DNA of 64,000 nucleotides, from positions 3,162,001-3,226,000 of the forward strand of contig NC_064681.1 in assembly GCF_023278565.1 (NCBI RefSeq), read 5' to 3'. Position numbers and translations under genes: made by a program. This DNA is from Colletotrichum lupini. Taxonomy: Eukaryota; Ascomycota; Sordariomycetes; Glomerellales; Glomerellaceae. Below, piece after piece: positions 1 to 12,639 of the stretch. The notes below the pieces were generated by a model. That model worked only from the letters and a program-made list of their open reading frames with translations, was not told the origin of the DNA and ran no database searches. Position 1 is the first letter of the stretch. Each line of letters starts with the position of its first letter.

Positions 1-115
1 GTGCACGACTGCGAACGGAGGGTAGCACGTAGACGATCTTGTCATTGACGTACCCAAACAAGCATGCTGTTTGCATGTTATTAGCCATGGTTTGTTGTGC
101 AGCAATTCGCCCACC

Positions 116-2487
116 ATGAGATCAGTTTTGCGAGCCACGAAGCTCTGCGCGGCGGCGACACGTCTTGCGCCAGGCCATGGCTTCGCAACATCCTCTCCGT
201 CCGCCTACCAGGTACGCGGCAGCTTCTGCCTCCCTATTCTACTTACCGGACACATTCTGACCATTGTACTTTGCAGGCGACACTTGAAAGGTATTCTACC
301 AGGAAATACTCACCTCCCGACCGCAAAACATCCAAATACGACGTCTTCAGGAACATGATTCTCACTCAGTTCAACGTCGTCGTTGACAACATGGGACGTT
401 GGTCAGAGACCAATACCGAGTACCGAAACTTTGGGGTCCGAAGCGAGTATGGCCTCAATAACGAAATCGCCCTATTCCGCGACACCATACAAAAAGCCAT
501 CGGCTTGGCCAACAAGGGTGCAACATTACGCAAGGAGAACCCGTTGTTCTGGTCCCTACGAAACGCCTTCATCCGTGGCGACGTCAAGGGCCTGACGGCA
601 GAGCTGCGATACTCGTTCCAGAGCTTCATGCTGCGATCGAAACTGACACACTCGACGGCGCGGCAGAGGAAGTTGGCTGATTTGCGGTATCCCATGGAGT
701 GGTTTCCCGCCACACGAGCCATGCAGCGCACAATTCACTTGCACGTCGGACCGACGAACTCTGGAAAGACATATCGGGCGTTGCAGGCTCTGATGAACTC
801 CAAGTCCGGTATTTACGGAGGGCCTCTTCGTCTCCTGGCCCACGAGATCTACTCTCGGTTCCAGGCCAACGGGAAGCCTTGCGCCATGATCACAGGCGAG
901 GAGCAGCGCATACCGGACGCCGATAATTACTTCATCAGCTGCACCGTCGAGATGACGCCTCTGAATCGAATTGTTGATGTGGCGGTTATAGACGAGATTC
1001 AGATGATTGGCCATGATGAGCGAGGGTGGGCGTGGACTCAGGCACTCCTCGGCGTCATGGCGAAAGAAGTCCATCTCTGTGGCGAAGAACGAGTTGTCGA
1101 CCTCATCAAGTCCATCTGCTCAAGTATCGGCGATAAGTGCATTGTTCATCGGTATGAAAGACTCAGTCCGTTGCAAACGATGGAGAAGAGTCTCGGCAAC
1201 GATCTTTCCAATCTGGAAAAGGGCGATGCCGTTGTGGCTTTCACGCGTGTCAACCTTCACGGTCTGAAGAACGCCATCGAGGAGACAACCGGCCGTCGAT
1301 GCGCTATTGTCTACGGTTCACTGCCACCTGAGACCCGTGCGCAGCAGGCAGCTCTGTTCAACGATCCCAACAATGACTACGATTTCTTGGTGGCTAGCGA
1401 TGCCATCGGCATGGGCCTGAACCTGGAGATCAAACGCGTGATCTTTGAGACGTCAATGAAGCACGACGGTACACAGTATCGTTCGCTGACGACATCCGAA
1501 ATCAAACAAATTGGTGGCAGAGCAGGAAGATACAAGACTGCTTGGCAGGCAGCTACTGCAACGAGTGATGAAGCCAACCAAGTTGAAGAGAAGAAGGTTG
1601 GCTACGTTACAACGCTTGCTGACGAGGATCTGCCCGCGATTGCAAAGGGGTTCAACACTGAAACGGCACCGCTCGAGGCTGCAGGTATTCACCCCCCATC
1701 GCACATTATCGAGCAGTTCGCCGAATACTTCCCTCCCGATACGCCTCTCAGCTTTATCCTCTTGCGATTGCGCGAACTCGCGCCCGTCTCGGAGCGCTTC
1801 ACGGTCTATGTTCCTGAAATCAGCGCCAAGATCGCAGACACCATCCAGGAGTTCCCCTTGACGATTCAGGACCGCATCACCGTTCTTCACGCGCCAATCT
1901 CACTTCGGGAGCAGGGACAGATGGACCTTCTCAAGGCCATTGCCAAGTGCATCTCGACGAGGAGCAACGGCGCCCTATACGATATCCAGCCCATCCAGCT
2001 GGAGCTGCTTGACGCCACGCTCGAAGACTTCAACAATCAGGGAAGGCGGTACCTTCACGCCATCGAGTCCCTGCACGCGGCCATCACCTTGTACTTGTGG
2101 GTGAGCTACCGCTTCCCCAACATCTTCACGAGTCAGGCGCTCGCGTTCCACGTCAAGGACGCCGTCGAGGAGAAGATTGAGTTCTACCTCGAGAACAACG
2201 CCGTCTTCGACCCTGAGGTACACACCAAGGTCCGTGAGAAGCGACGCAGGGAGGCGAGGGCCAAGGATATGAAGGCGGAAATGGAGGTGGAGCTACGCAG
2301 ACTCCAAGAAGAGGAAGACGAAAGTAGTGCAGAGAAGCTCGCTGGTATCGCGCCTTCCGAGGACGACTCTATCGTTTTTGACCAGAGCTCTGCGGGGCTC
2401 GATGAGCCTCTGGTGGTGGATGAGAGTGATTATGAGACCGGGCTGAAAGACAAGGAGGAGAAGCCGAAAGAAGAGTCTGCCGTCTAA
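116..2487 (+). CDS. SUV3: ATP-dependent RNA helicase SUV3, mitochondrial
   Basis: Exons 116..211 and 277..2487 (intron 212..276, GTACGC..TTGCAG) give 768 residues. SUV3 is the helicase subunit of the mitochondrial RNA degradosome, unwinding RNA for 3'-5' decay and intron turnover in the matrix. The ATG at 116 is chosen because its first exon encodes a basic, Ala/Ser-rich presequence (MRSVLRATKLCAAATR) expected of a mitochondrial import signal, and the splice restores frame exactly. Visible motifs: Walker A GPTNSGKT at residues 190-197, motif II DEIQ at 271-274, motif VI QIGGRAGR at 443-450, then the SUV3 C-terminal region. DEIQ rather than DEAD is normal for SUV3. The tail (about 690-768) is Glu/Lys-rich and probably disordered. 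The length fits fungal SUV3 proteins. Nothing suggests damage. Confidence 0.95.
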
Positions 2488-3123
2488 TAGGACAGTCTCA
2501 GACTGGAGGCTGAAAAGGAGCTTTGGGAGCTTCGGCTTATGTAAAACAATGTAGTCTTGTAGCTACACTCACTTGTACAATATTCTGTCTGGTGGCACAG
2601 GCAAAGCATATCGAAGGCATGAGTAAGGAGGCTTAGTTGGGGCCTTGTATACTATAACACAGACATCACGAAAGGAGTAGGAACAGGATATAATCCAGAA
2701 GAAGATATAAGATAGACATCATAGGATTCTAGAAATACCCTCCACACATCTTAAAGAGGAACTGTACCATTCGAAGGTGGTCAAACTCTGAATATAAGAA
2801 AGTCCTTGGCTGGCGTCGCTCTACCCCAAGCTCCAGACTGACCACCCCGCATTCTGGGCTCACCGCAGGCGACCCCTGCCGGTTACCTCACCGACCCCAC
2901 CATGTATCCCAGTTGCTTTTGGAGGGGCAAAGTGACATGGCAGCTCTACCTTGCTTGTCTTCTCAGCAACTCCAACTGGCCCGCGCCCTTCATCCTACAT
3001 CACCCAAGCAAACGCAACACTCTGTCAAATCCCTTTCACAAACCACACCCACACGTTACAAACCAACACTGAAAACCAAACAACCAGGGCGGAACGAGAC
3101 AGCAAAAACACAAGTCCTCCACA
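2488..3123. other. Intergenic: SUV3 3' end and promoter of the UCH gene
   Basis: 636 bases between two same-strand genes. The first part is AT-richer with ATA/TATA-like tracts (about 2570-2760), plausibly the SUV3 3' UTR and polyadenylation zone. The second part (about 2990-3120) is C/A-rich with repeated CACA and ACCAA runs, as in fungal 5' leaders before ATG. No gene or RNA seen. Confidence 0.4.
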
Positions 3124-3978
3124 ATGACATCCACAAACCCCGACCCCTCCGCCGCAGCCCCGGCCTTCATCCCCCTCGAAGCCAACCCGGAGCTCATGAC
3201 CTCCCTCCTCCACAAGCTCGGCCTCTCCCCGGCCCTCCAGATCCACGACGTCTACTCCCTCACCGACCCGGACATGCTCTCCTTCGTCCCGCGCCCCGCC
3301 CTCGCCGTCCTCCTCGTCTTCCCCGTCAGCGCCGCCTACGAGAGCCATCGCCTGGCCGAGGACGCCCTGCTGGACGAGTACAAGGGCAAAGGCCCGCAGG
3401 AGCCCGTTTTGTGGTTCCGCCAGACGATTAGGAATGCGTGCGGTCTCATGGGGTTGTTGCATGCTGTTGCTAATGGGCCTGCGAGGGAGTATATCCGTAC
3501 GTATCCGTCACCCCCCTGTCGCGCCGTTCTTCACATACCTTCTTTTCCTGCCTTTCCTATACAAGCTACTTCGTTGTGATGCAACGTTGGTTCTGACGAA
3601 CGAACAGAGAAACCATCCGACCTCAACACCCTGCTCGAAACGGCCGAACCCCTCGAACCCGCCTCCCGCGCCCAGCTCCTCGAGAAGACGCCCGCCCTCG
3701 CCACGGCGCACCGCGAAGCCGCGTCGCAGGGCGCGACCGAGGCGCCCGAGGCCTCGGACGACGTGGACCTGCACTACGTCTGCTTCGTGCGCGGCGACGA
3801 CGGCACGCTGTGGGAGCTCGACGGGCGGCGCAAGGGCCCGCTGAACCGCGGCCAGCTCGAGTCCGGCGAGGATGTGTTGAGCGAGAAGGCGCTGACGTGG
3901 GGCCCGCGCAAGTTCCTCGAGAGGGAGGGCGCGGATTTGCGGTTTAGTGCTGTTGCGTTGGCTGGGTCTCTTGATTGA
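3124..3978 (+). CDS. YUH1: Ubiquitin carboxyl-terminal hydrolase, UCH family (peptidase C12)
   Basis: Exons 3124..3496 and 3608..3978 (intron GTACGT..ACAG, phase 1) give 247 residues, the usual size for UCH-L3/YUH1 enzymes. These cysteine proteases remove small adducts from the ubiquitin C terminus and process ubiquitin and NEDD8/Rub1 precursors in cytosol and nucleus. All catalytic elements are visible: oxyanion Gln100 and nucleophile Cys106 in FRQTIRNACGLMGLLHA, His180 in DLHYVCFV and Asp196 in WELDGRRKGP. The N-terminal substrate-binding part (VYSLTDPDMLSFVPRP) is typical. The insert between Cys and His (about 127-175) is Ala/Glu-rich and corresponds to the crossover loop. Codons are strongly C-ending, consistent with steady expression. 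Confidence 0.95.
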
Positions 3979-4219
3979 GAGGTCGAGGTTGGATGATGGA
4001 ACAGGTATAGCATGTTATTTGGCGTTTAGGTTGGGCGTGGTTCAATTATTCTCTGTTCAGTCTAGAGGAGTGAGATGAAGATGTGAGGACGAAGGGTTCA
4101 GCTTTTGCTGCGTCCAGAGAATAACTAGAGGAATGACTACTCGTTACATAGGTGTATTTCCACAATCGTGTCCACCATCATGGACCGCTCCATCAAAGTC
4201 AGTCTACCGACGCCTACTT

Positions 4220-5006
4220 CTACCGACTATTTGACTTCCAAAGCTGCGCTGAGTCCCGTGACTCAGGCTTCCTCCACAACTGGCCGGTCGTCCTTCTATC
4301 TTCGTCTCTACGTCCCTCAGAAGGAGTGTTGGCGGGCTCCTGGAGATCGAAGTCGAGCGGGCCAACATCCTCTCGCATATCTGACTGATCTTCCGCGTCT
4401 AGGTGTTTGTATTGACAACGTTAGTCTTAGGTAATCCGATGTATAGCGAAAAGTGCACTTGCCTTCCGTTACTACAACCTCCTTGAACTCGGTCGACGAC
4501 TTTCTGTGGGCCTGGGCTCCGGTAACAGGCCCGCTGGTAAGCCCCAGGCTCATGTGAAGAAGCTCGGAAGGGAGCGAGTTGAATTCCGTCTTGGACTTTC
4601 TGTGAGAATCGGCGAGGTTGTCAGTTGTAGTGGGCGTTGCCTTCCCTACTGCCTTTGACGTAGAAGAGTACTTGACTCCGACGGACGGTGGAATGCTCTC
4701 CGAAGCGAGATCGGGCCAGTTTCCCGGCGTCTGCTCTCCGTATTTGTGGTCATTGGGTGTCTCTGGTGCCTGCGCCTGCGCGGCATGACGAAGATCATGA
4801 GTCAAGGTGAGGTATTTGGGCAGTGCATTATCCCCGTTGGGCGTGGCGAAGGGCTTGTCAGAAGCGGAAGAAGGAGAAGACTTGGTACTGAGCGGGGGGC
4901 TCTTTCTGGTATCCTCGATGATGGGGGAGCCGTCGTGCTCGGTGAAGAAGGGAACCTAACCCTGGTTGATGTCGGCTTGCTGTTGGGGCTGGTTGTTGTC
5001 TGGCAT
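4220..5006 (-). pseudogene. Uncharacterised disordered protein gene with in-frame TAG and a GC-AG intron
   Basis: On the minus strand, exon 5006..4463 and exon 4398..4220 join across intron 4399..4462 to read 241 codons in one frame. The first 16 codons (MPDNNQPQQQADINQG) are followed by TAG at 4958..4956, then the frame resumes with VPFFTEHDGSPIIEDTRK and runs to the end (...LWKSNSR). The intron starts GCAAGT, has CTAAC upstream of CACCTAG, and its removal is needed to keep the frame. So splice structure and frame look preserved while one codon is stop. A single C-to-T change from CAG would produce it, in the CpA context used by RIP, but the surroundings are not otherwise RIP-mutated. The product is low-complexity (Ser/Thr/Pro/Glu) with a repeated HRKS(K/S)TEF motif. 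No known family recognised. Alternatives: an unseen upstream exon splicing to the TTAG just before VPFF, a sequencing error, or readthrough. Confidence 0.55.
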
Positions 5007-8000
5007 CGTTCCTGGAGGATAGTTGGGACAAGGACAGGATGCTGGCAGCCAAGCTAGTTGTTAGGGCAGCTTCTGGAGGGGTACTATGTGATCAGGGAAT
5101 CGAAGGTGAAGATGCTGAGGAGGTGAGGCGTGTGGTGATTTGAATCGCAATTATCATGAGCTAAGAGGTGGTGGTGATTGTACGATGAAGATGGAGATGG
5201 TATTAGACGAGGATGCTTCGTGTTGGTAGTAGTCACAAAGAGGTCTCCCAAGGTGTGTGTGCCTTCTCGTTGGACTTCATTTACATCATGGAAGGTCCGG
5301 GTTGCCTCGCTCCTTCATTGAAAGACGCCTCAAAAACTAGGAGAAGGCGCCTCCCCTCATTTTCTCTCCCATCAAGTGCCTACACGACCTCACTGGTAGG
5401 CAACTGCGAATTGCAAAGGTAGAGTCACAGGTCTCTTGCCTCTGCCAGTTCGATCACGTACCATACGCAATGGAGATTTCTGCCCTCTTTGATTTGTCAC
5501 GGTACTTATGTTGAGATTATTATCAAGTCCACAGCCCAATCACCGTAACCGTTGCATGATCTGCTTACCTAGGCTTACCTGAAATGTCAATCCTAAGTAC
5601 TTACTTAGTCAATCGAAGTATGCTCTTTGCGATCGGCAACCGGAACCTACGAGATGTCATAAGACCCCTCGTGTTCGAGCTAGTCACGGATAGAAGGCCC
5701 CCTCTGAGTTTTGACACTCCGACTTGATTTACTCGTGGAAGCCATCTTGATAAGACTCCGGGGAAAGCCTCAAACCAGTGACTAGTGGTAGTTGATGGTG
5801 TGTAGACCTGTACCCAATGATAACCTCAAGACTGACTTCCCCTGAGGCACTTGGAGGTAGTCTTTGAAGAATTGGGTATAGTGCGTGTGATGACACCGGC
5901 AGCGAGAGATGAGGCGGCGCCACGACACTTGTCTGCAGCAGTTGAATCATTCTTGGCAACTCCGGCTCCCACCGTATTCATTGTGCCATATATCGAGGAT
6001 CCGAAGAGTTCATCCAGTTTCTCGGGGTTGGAAGCTCGTACTATAGTTATTGCAACAGCAGTGATCGAACAACGCGGGTTTCATCCGGAAGCTTGTTTCC
6101 CTCGCTTCTCCGCGCAAGGCTTCTGTGATTGTGAGGCTCCCCAAGCCCCGAAAGGTCGGACGGACCGCGGGAACACCACCACCTCAGCACCAGCACCATC
6201 CACAGTCTGACATGCCCGCTCGGACCTCGGGCTCTGCAGTGTTCAACGTTCGGACGTCGAATGGGAAGCACGGTGCACCGTCCGAGCGGCGCCGGGGGCC
6301 GACGTGCTTGAATCTGGGAGAGTTGCGCCGGACTGCGGGTCTCCCGCCCACAAAAGGAATGGGCATACCAGACGGCGTGATGGCGTCCTGGTAGTGTCGC
6401 TGGCCTTGCCTCTTCCTGGACCCTTCATTTGTGAACGCGAGGGGTGGTGGAAGATCCTTTCCCCTGAACGGGGTACCCCGCCTGTGCTTGGGTGCGGCCG
6501 TAAGTCTGGAAATCAGACCATGATTGAGGTTGGTATGGAGAAGCAAGCTGAACGGGTTCCAGTATAACGCTTCTGGAACCACTCTGCTGCATGACGGCAA
6601 CCCCTCGGAGTTCTGGATGCATTTTTGAAGCTATCGCTCACTTGAAAGCGCAAGTTGGAGTTGAAAGGCCTATGATGGTAATATCGGGAGCAAATTGGGA
6701 GAGTTAGGATAAAACGATCCATATAAACCACCGTGTTCCACGTGGTGGCCGATCGCCGCTAGAAGGCTAGCCAGATCGCGCGGTATGAAACGCTGAGAGC
6801 TTGCCCATATATAGCAAACAATCCACCACTCTGCGGATACGAGCTAGATGCCTCCCCCTGAATAGAGGCGCTTGCCGTTCGCCGGTGAGCAACTTCGGTA
6901 AATTAACGTGTTATGGTGCCCAGCTCACCCTGTCATTGTAAGGAAAGCGCAAATGGGACGCTCACGCACCGAACTAGAGAGAGAAGACAGAAAAGAAGGA
7001 TGGGCCGGGTTCTGTTCGTCTGTGAAGCCAAGCAGCAGATTGCGGCATTGCTGCCGGTAATCGCCGTTTCCCACTGCGGTGTCCGTCGCCATCATGCATC
7101 CGGCCGCAACATTGAGAGTGGCTGTTTTCTGTCACATTCTCTAACACAGCTGAAAAGTTGATGCGTCGATGCTTTGACGTGATGATGCTCACACAATCTC
7201 GTTTCCGGTTGATTCGTGGAAATGGTCCTTTGCAGAAGGGAGAAGCAAAGATTGGCGACGGAAAAGAAATATCGGCAGCTGCGAGGCGTCCAGAACATCT
7301 ACAAAGTACCTAATCCAATACAAGTGACTAAGCAGACTATGTGGCAGGTGTGACGCGGTACCTGACTTCCCGGACTCAGACTCAAGAGTGACGGGCCACG
7401 ACTAACGGGTACCTTGGGGTTCGCCGACTCTTTCCTGTAACACGGCGGAATTTCCATCAAACATCAATTGATCCATTAATTACCAATATCGAAGGAATTG
7501 TTCACGTCTCCGACATCCGTCACACGAAGCAATGCCTCGAGATTATACCATTTTCCCGCCACCACCCAGAATAGAGTCGTTCTGGGCAACTTGGTTCGCA
7601 GTCCGTTCAGCTGGGACTAGCAAACCTCACACCGCACACCGCACACCGTACCGAGGTGGCATGCCCTGCATTCATTGAGCAACACCGCAGCTAGCGCCGG
7701 AGACTCGATGCTTTTCCAGCATTGTGGCGACCTGAGCAACCATACGCATGACATCTTGTTGACTCGGCCGTACTCCCTTGCCTTGCCTTATGCTTATTGA
7801 CTTGTTGGGCTTGCCACAATTTGACGCGGCACACACGCCAGCCAGCCTCCAAGATTGATAATTGACTTTCGATGCGTCATTTCAGTTCCATCGAATCGCG
7901 GCCAACACATCCGAGGAACAACACCAAGGGCGAATCCCTGAGTGATCTGCTTCCGCCCGCCTCCAATCAGCAGGGGGCGTAGAAAAGATGTCTCGCACAC

Positions 8001-10006
8001 GCACATCTACACCAGGGGCCGGGGACCCTCAACCATGATCAATTCAGGGCCATGCACAGGCACGCTCATGGAAAATACGCAAGCAAGATGGACACAATGC
8101 AAGATGCAGGCAGACGACGCTTCAAAACAGATGAGCGGAGAAACGTGTCGTCAACATGGTTCGATGCGCGCCGTTTGGCGGGACGACGCCTGCTTTGATG
8201 CCACTGCCGATCGACGACTAATACCTCACGACTACCAAGAACAAACACCCATCCGTCTGCGCCGTTGACCACGACCACTCGGTTCGATAGGCATTCCAAA
8301 CGTCGTGCCCACTTTGACAAAGTCCAGTTTTTCCAAGACCAACGGAGCAAAGCCATACGCTACCGGCTGGCGTTGTCCAACAGGAATTCTTTGACTTTGT
8401 TCCTGGGATACACTAAGATGGCTAGTCCTCAGACCAGTCACCTGGTGCTGCCAATAAAAGCAGCTGGCAAATGGGCTTCTTTCCAACCCTCGTCGATTGC
8501 TTTTTCTCCGAGGTGGCACCAATTACGACGTCTGACCCCTGAACCCAGTGCCATGTTTTCTTCTTTCTCGGATCGGCAGAGTGACCAGCATCGTGGAGGC
8601 GCATCGTCGTCCTTTGGAACAGATCCATGCTTGTTTGCGCTTGCAACAGCTATCAAGATCTGGAATCTCCTCCAATCCTCCGGGTTAGCAATTAACCTCG
8701 AAACCCAGGCACAACCTCGACTTCGATACCTTGGTACCGACAGGCCGAGACCAATCAGGCTGTTTTGATGGATGGATTGCCTTGGGCTTTCGGTTTGGCA
8801 ATCGTGGTGCCCCAGCAGAAGTTCACCGAGAAGCGTGGGAACGAGAGACCTCATCCACTTGCACTCGAGCCGGACAGCAACACCAACGGCCGGAGGTCCT
8901 GAGATACTACAGAGAACTAGACCATGAAACAGGCTTGTAAGCCGTTTCGTGCTCTTCACACCTTTGTTGTCACTTTCGCACGGGCCGCGGTCCATCCCAT
9001 TCCCTCCCATCCGACCATCTATCCGTCTGCTTACCTGTTTTCGAAACCTTGATGCGCCATTTCGTCCGAGCAACGAGTCTTGTCACCACCACACCACACC
9101 AACAAGCCTGTTCTAAGCTTCTTTGCCACTCCTGCGCCATTCCTCAAGGCGCTCAGAAGCCTGTTTGCATCCCAAGACAAACAGATGATTCGGACATGTG
9201 GAAATCAGCATCTGATTGAAGCTTCCCCTGCTCCGGCCAAGAGTAGGCAACCTGGAACTCTGGTTATCTCCAACGCTTTCTAAAGTATAGTCTTTCTCTT
9301 CACACGTTGTGTATTGAGGACAGACTTCGTCTTCTAAGATGGGCAGAAAGTAGCCACCCGTTCATGTGACGAATTGTGGGTGGGCAGCGATCTGGCCTTT
9401 GGACATTCCGGCTCTTCAGAAGGGAAAAAATCTCAATGTCTCGATGCTTGGCCTTTGACGGAAATCATGGCTCTCCCGCGGGTGTGTGTGCTCCATCACA
9501 CCATGCAACTCGGAGCAGCCACGCTCGGGGACATGGGTATCGCATCGTTTAACTGCACGAAGCCTTCGACCTGGGCCCAAAACACGGTCTAGCGTAGACT
9601 ATTTTCTGCTCATTCGCTCCGCTCCGTCATGTATATGCACGCACTTCAGCCTTAGCACCCTTACACGACTCGTCGTGTCGCATAGTCCCTCCTTTCCTTT
9701 TTCTTTAGTCCACCTAGGTTCTAGGATCTGATGCTATCCAGCCCACCCGCTCGGCTTTTAGACTTCCCTCTCCCCCTTCTCCTGATACCCCCTTCCTTCT
9801 TCTCGTCGTCGTCTGTTCCAGTGTTTTTTCACATCGCAATCCTACATGCGATGAGGCCTCGCGCTCTCGGTGCTCAACTGTCTTCCAGCCTTTGAACTTC
9901 GCCTTCAACATCGCTTTCGACCGGAAGCAACCTTGAGTCTGCTGTCAGTTCACAGCATCCTAGTCGTCTCGTGTAGTCGCCATATGGAGGGCAAAAGGTT
10001 GCGACA
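5007..10006. other. 5 kb gene-poor interval
   Basis: No convincing gene on either strand. Short open frames exist (for example near 5850-6210 and 8420-8770) but lack domain features, plausible splice partners or fungal codon bias. Base composition is balanced and there is no RIP signature. The last 900 bases contain pyrimidine-rich tracts (about 9600-9900, CTT/TCTC runs) typical of fungal promoters and leaders, and probably belong to the gene starting at 10007. About 7600-7660 has short CACACCGCACACCG repeats. Length suggests a large regulatory region or unannotated non-coding RNA. Confidence 0.35.
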
Positions 10007-12639
10007 ATGGGCTTCTTGAAATTCTTCTCGTCCAAAAGGTCATCTGACAAGTCATCAAACGGTATCAAGGCGCAAGCATACGATGCTACCACAGCTTCTC
10101 TTCCCCCGCTTCTAGGTAGGATTGATCCAATACTCAGCCCAACTTCGTTGTCTAAACTTACATGAATCCCTAGGTACCTACCCGATTGCCGGCAATGGAC
10201 CAACCAATGTCTTCGAGGACCTTCAACGGTCTCATCATAAGATGAGCGAAACCAACTTGTCTCTTGCAGCGGGTTCCGAAGCTTCTGCCCCGGCACCGCC
10301 CGTCTTGCGATTCCGTGATTCCAGCGTCGAGCGCCCGAGTTCTGCGCCGGGCAGCGCTGTACCTCCCAGCTTTTCACCGTCTCCGTCCGGCCGCTGGGGG
10401 AGAGACTCATCGAGGGGTCCGCCTTTGTCGTTTAGGAAACCACGAATCGGGTCACTTACATCGACGACGTCTGGTCTATCGGGACTGACTCCCGCTCCAC
10501 AACGAAGCAGCAACTCTACAGCAATACCGTTCGAGGGAGATCCGTTTCGCCCACCAACTGCTCCCTTCACCCATAACCGCCACCTTTCCATGCAAAGTAC
10601 AAGCACAGCCGCAGTCAGAGGCTTCATTGATCTGCTGGATGCACAATCCGAGATCAAGCCTTCGGGATTTCAGAGTCGAGTGAAGGCATCGGGCGCTCGG
10701 GATTACGGAGAAGATGTTGCTGACCGCAACATTGGCGAGAATGGAGTAGACCTTGAATCCGACAAAGTCCAAGCATTTTACGCAACAAACGGTGGTAGTC
10801 CGCGGGATCGACACAACGGCGCGTTTGCGGTTCCAGCAAGAGCCCAATTCGGAGACAAAGAACAAACGTTCAAGCCCCCCCGACGCCACGATTCACTGGA
10901 CAACGAGGCTCGCACGAAGTCTCTGACATCGGCGAGCCTCGGCCAGGTACCATTCCGAACTAACATATTCAATCTTGAAGGCTCCCTTGACCGCGAGCCA
11001 ATCATGGAGTCTGTTTCGGAGACGATTCGTGGCCGTCGAAGGCAATCGCTAGGTGCTTACATTCCTACGACGCCATCGAATGCAACAAACGGTAGAACGC
11101 TGAGTCTAAGAAAATCGACAGCGGATGCTTCTGGATCCCCAAATGGTCGAAAGCATAAGAGGCGATCTACTCTCGGAGGCGAAGCTCCCCTGAACGAATT
11201 GGGCATCTTTACATCTGGGAGAGGGCATCTTGATCCATCGATGTCACCAAAGACGACCCAAAAGCCAACGTACTTGGTCAAGCACAACTACTCGTTACCG
11301 GTCCAGCAACGACCAAAGACTTCGTCAGGTCTTATCCACACTGAATCATACCAGGCGGTGAGGCCGCCATCCCGCGGAGGGTCAGTAGCCAGTCCCACAT
11401 TCTCCTCCCCAACCCAGAAGTCACCATCCAAACGGCACACCCTCTCCGCGATAGGCGGTGCTGCAGCATCTACTCGTCCTACCGAGTGGCCGCGGAATGC
11501 GAAGCCCGATGGACAGCCTGGCACAAGAGGATGGGTCGGTCGAGTTGAGGTTGAGAGCTTTGTTGATTCTGGGGTTGTGTCCTCACCGGCGCCTTCTCCT
11601 CGTTAGTTTTTACCGTCGATTTCTCTACTGTCTGCTATTATTTACTCCCGGAAGATCTTCGGCTAACATGACTTGCTTGACAGATGTGATGAGAAGTGGC
11701 CACTCGTGGCGTGAAGCCCAGGATGATTCTTACTCACGATCCAAGAGTAACGGAGTACCATTTGGAAAGGGCAAGCTGGACGAGATCTACGAACACGTGC
11801 CCATGCGGACGAGTAGCCTTCGGCACTGGTCGATTTCGTCGGCGACCCCCACGATGTCGAGCACCAGCTCCTTTCAACGACCTCATTCCCGACACACGAC
11901 AACGACGACGGTAGATCTGGCTACCATGTCGTCCTTCCTCAATGACAGCTGCAGCTCTTTACACAGCGGTACAGGTGACCATGCATCGTTCTGCACAGCA
12001 CTGGAGAGTGCCTTGCCCTCTCCAATTACCCCGGCAAAGCCCGGAGACGCGTTCAACATTGACGACTACTTGTCGTCAGACGACGACATCGACGCCGACT
12101 CGTTCATCACCACGCGGAAGCGTGGTTCAGCACAAAGCGGTGACCACGAAGAAGGGCTCCTCTTCAGTGACGAAGGGTATGGCGAAGGCGGTCTTCAGTT
12201 GCCGGGTCTCTTTGATAGTCTGTCTAACATCCCGGACCCCGAAACCACGTCGCCGGAGCGGTTTGGTCATAAATATTCCCTCAGTAATCCCGGTGGTCGT
12301 TTACATCGAAAGTTCTCTTTAGACCCCAGGATTGAAGCGCCAATTTCTACTCTTGATGACGGCGATGGTGATGCTGAGGACGAGGACGAGGACGATAACC
12401 TGTTTGATATCCCCATGCGATCGGACCTGGCTCTCGGGCGCCGGGGCACGCAGAGGATCTCGGCACTGGGGACCATGTACCAGAGTATTGAGGAAGAGAA
12501 GGACGAGAAGGTCGACGTCCGGGCCGCCGTCCGGCTTCGAAAGGAAGACAAGGCGCGGCAGCGGGCGTTGGCTAGATTCAGCAGAGTGCAACATAGGAGG
12601 GTTTCCCAGTTCGAGGGGAAGCAGGGCGGTAGTGAGTGA
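10007..12639 (+). CDS. Large Ser/Pro/Arg-rich fungal protein of unknown function
   Basis: Exons 10007..10115, 10174..11601 and 11684..12639 give 830 residues; both introns keep phase and have good signals (GTAGGA..CCCTAG; GTTAGT..GACAG with CTAAC). The first exon starts MGFLKFFSSKRSSDKSS, a short basic N terminus. The body is low-complexity and rich in Ser, Pro, Arg and Thr, with many RRxS/T-type sites (GRRRQSLG, HKRRSTLGG, QRRVSQF-like HRRVSQF) that look like kinase targets. An acidic patch (DGDGDAEDEDEDD, about residues 738-750) precedes a basic Arg/Lys-rich helix near the C terminus (RLRKEDKARQRALARF). No catalytic domain or membrane segment is seen. Probably a disordered scaffold or regulatory protein; function not assignable. 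Intact, with a long promoter. Confidence 0.85.

Noticed and set aside
8418..8768. Plus-strand open frame of about 115 codons
   Set aside because: No domain, poor codon bias, overlapping open frames on the other strand and no conserved splice structure.
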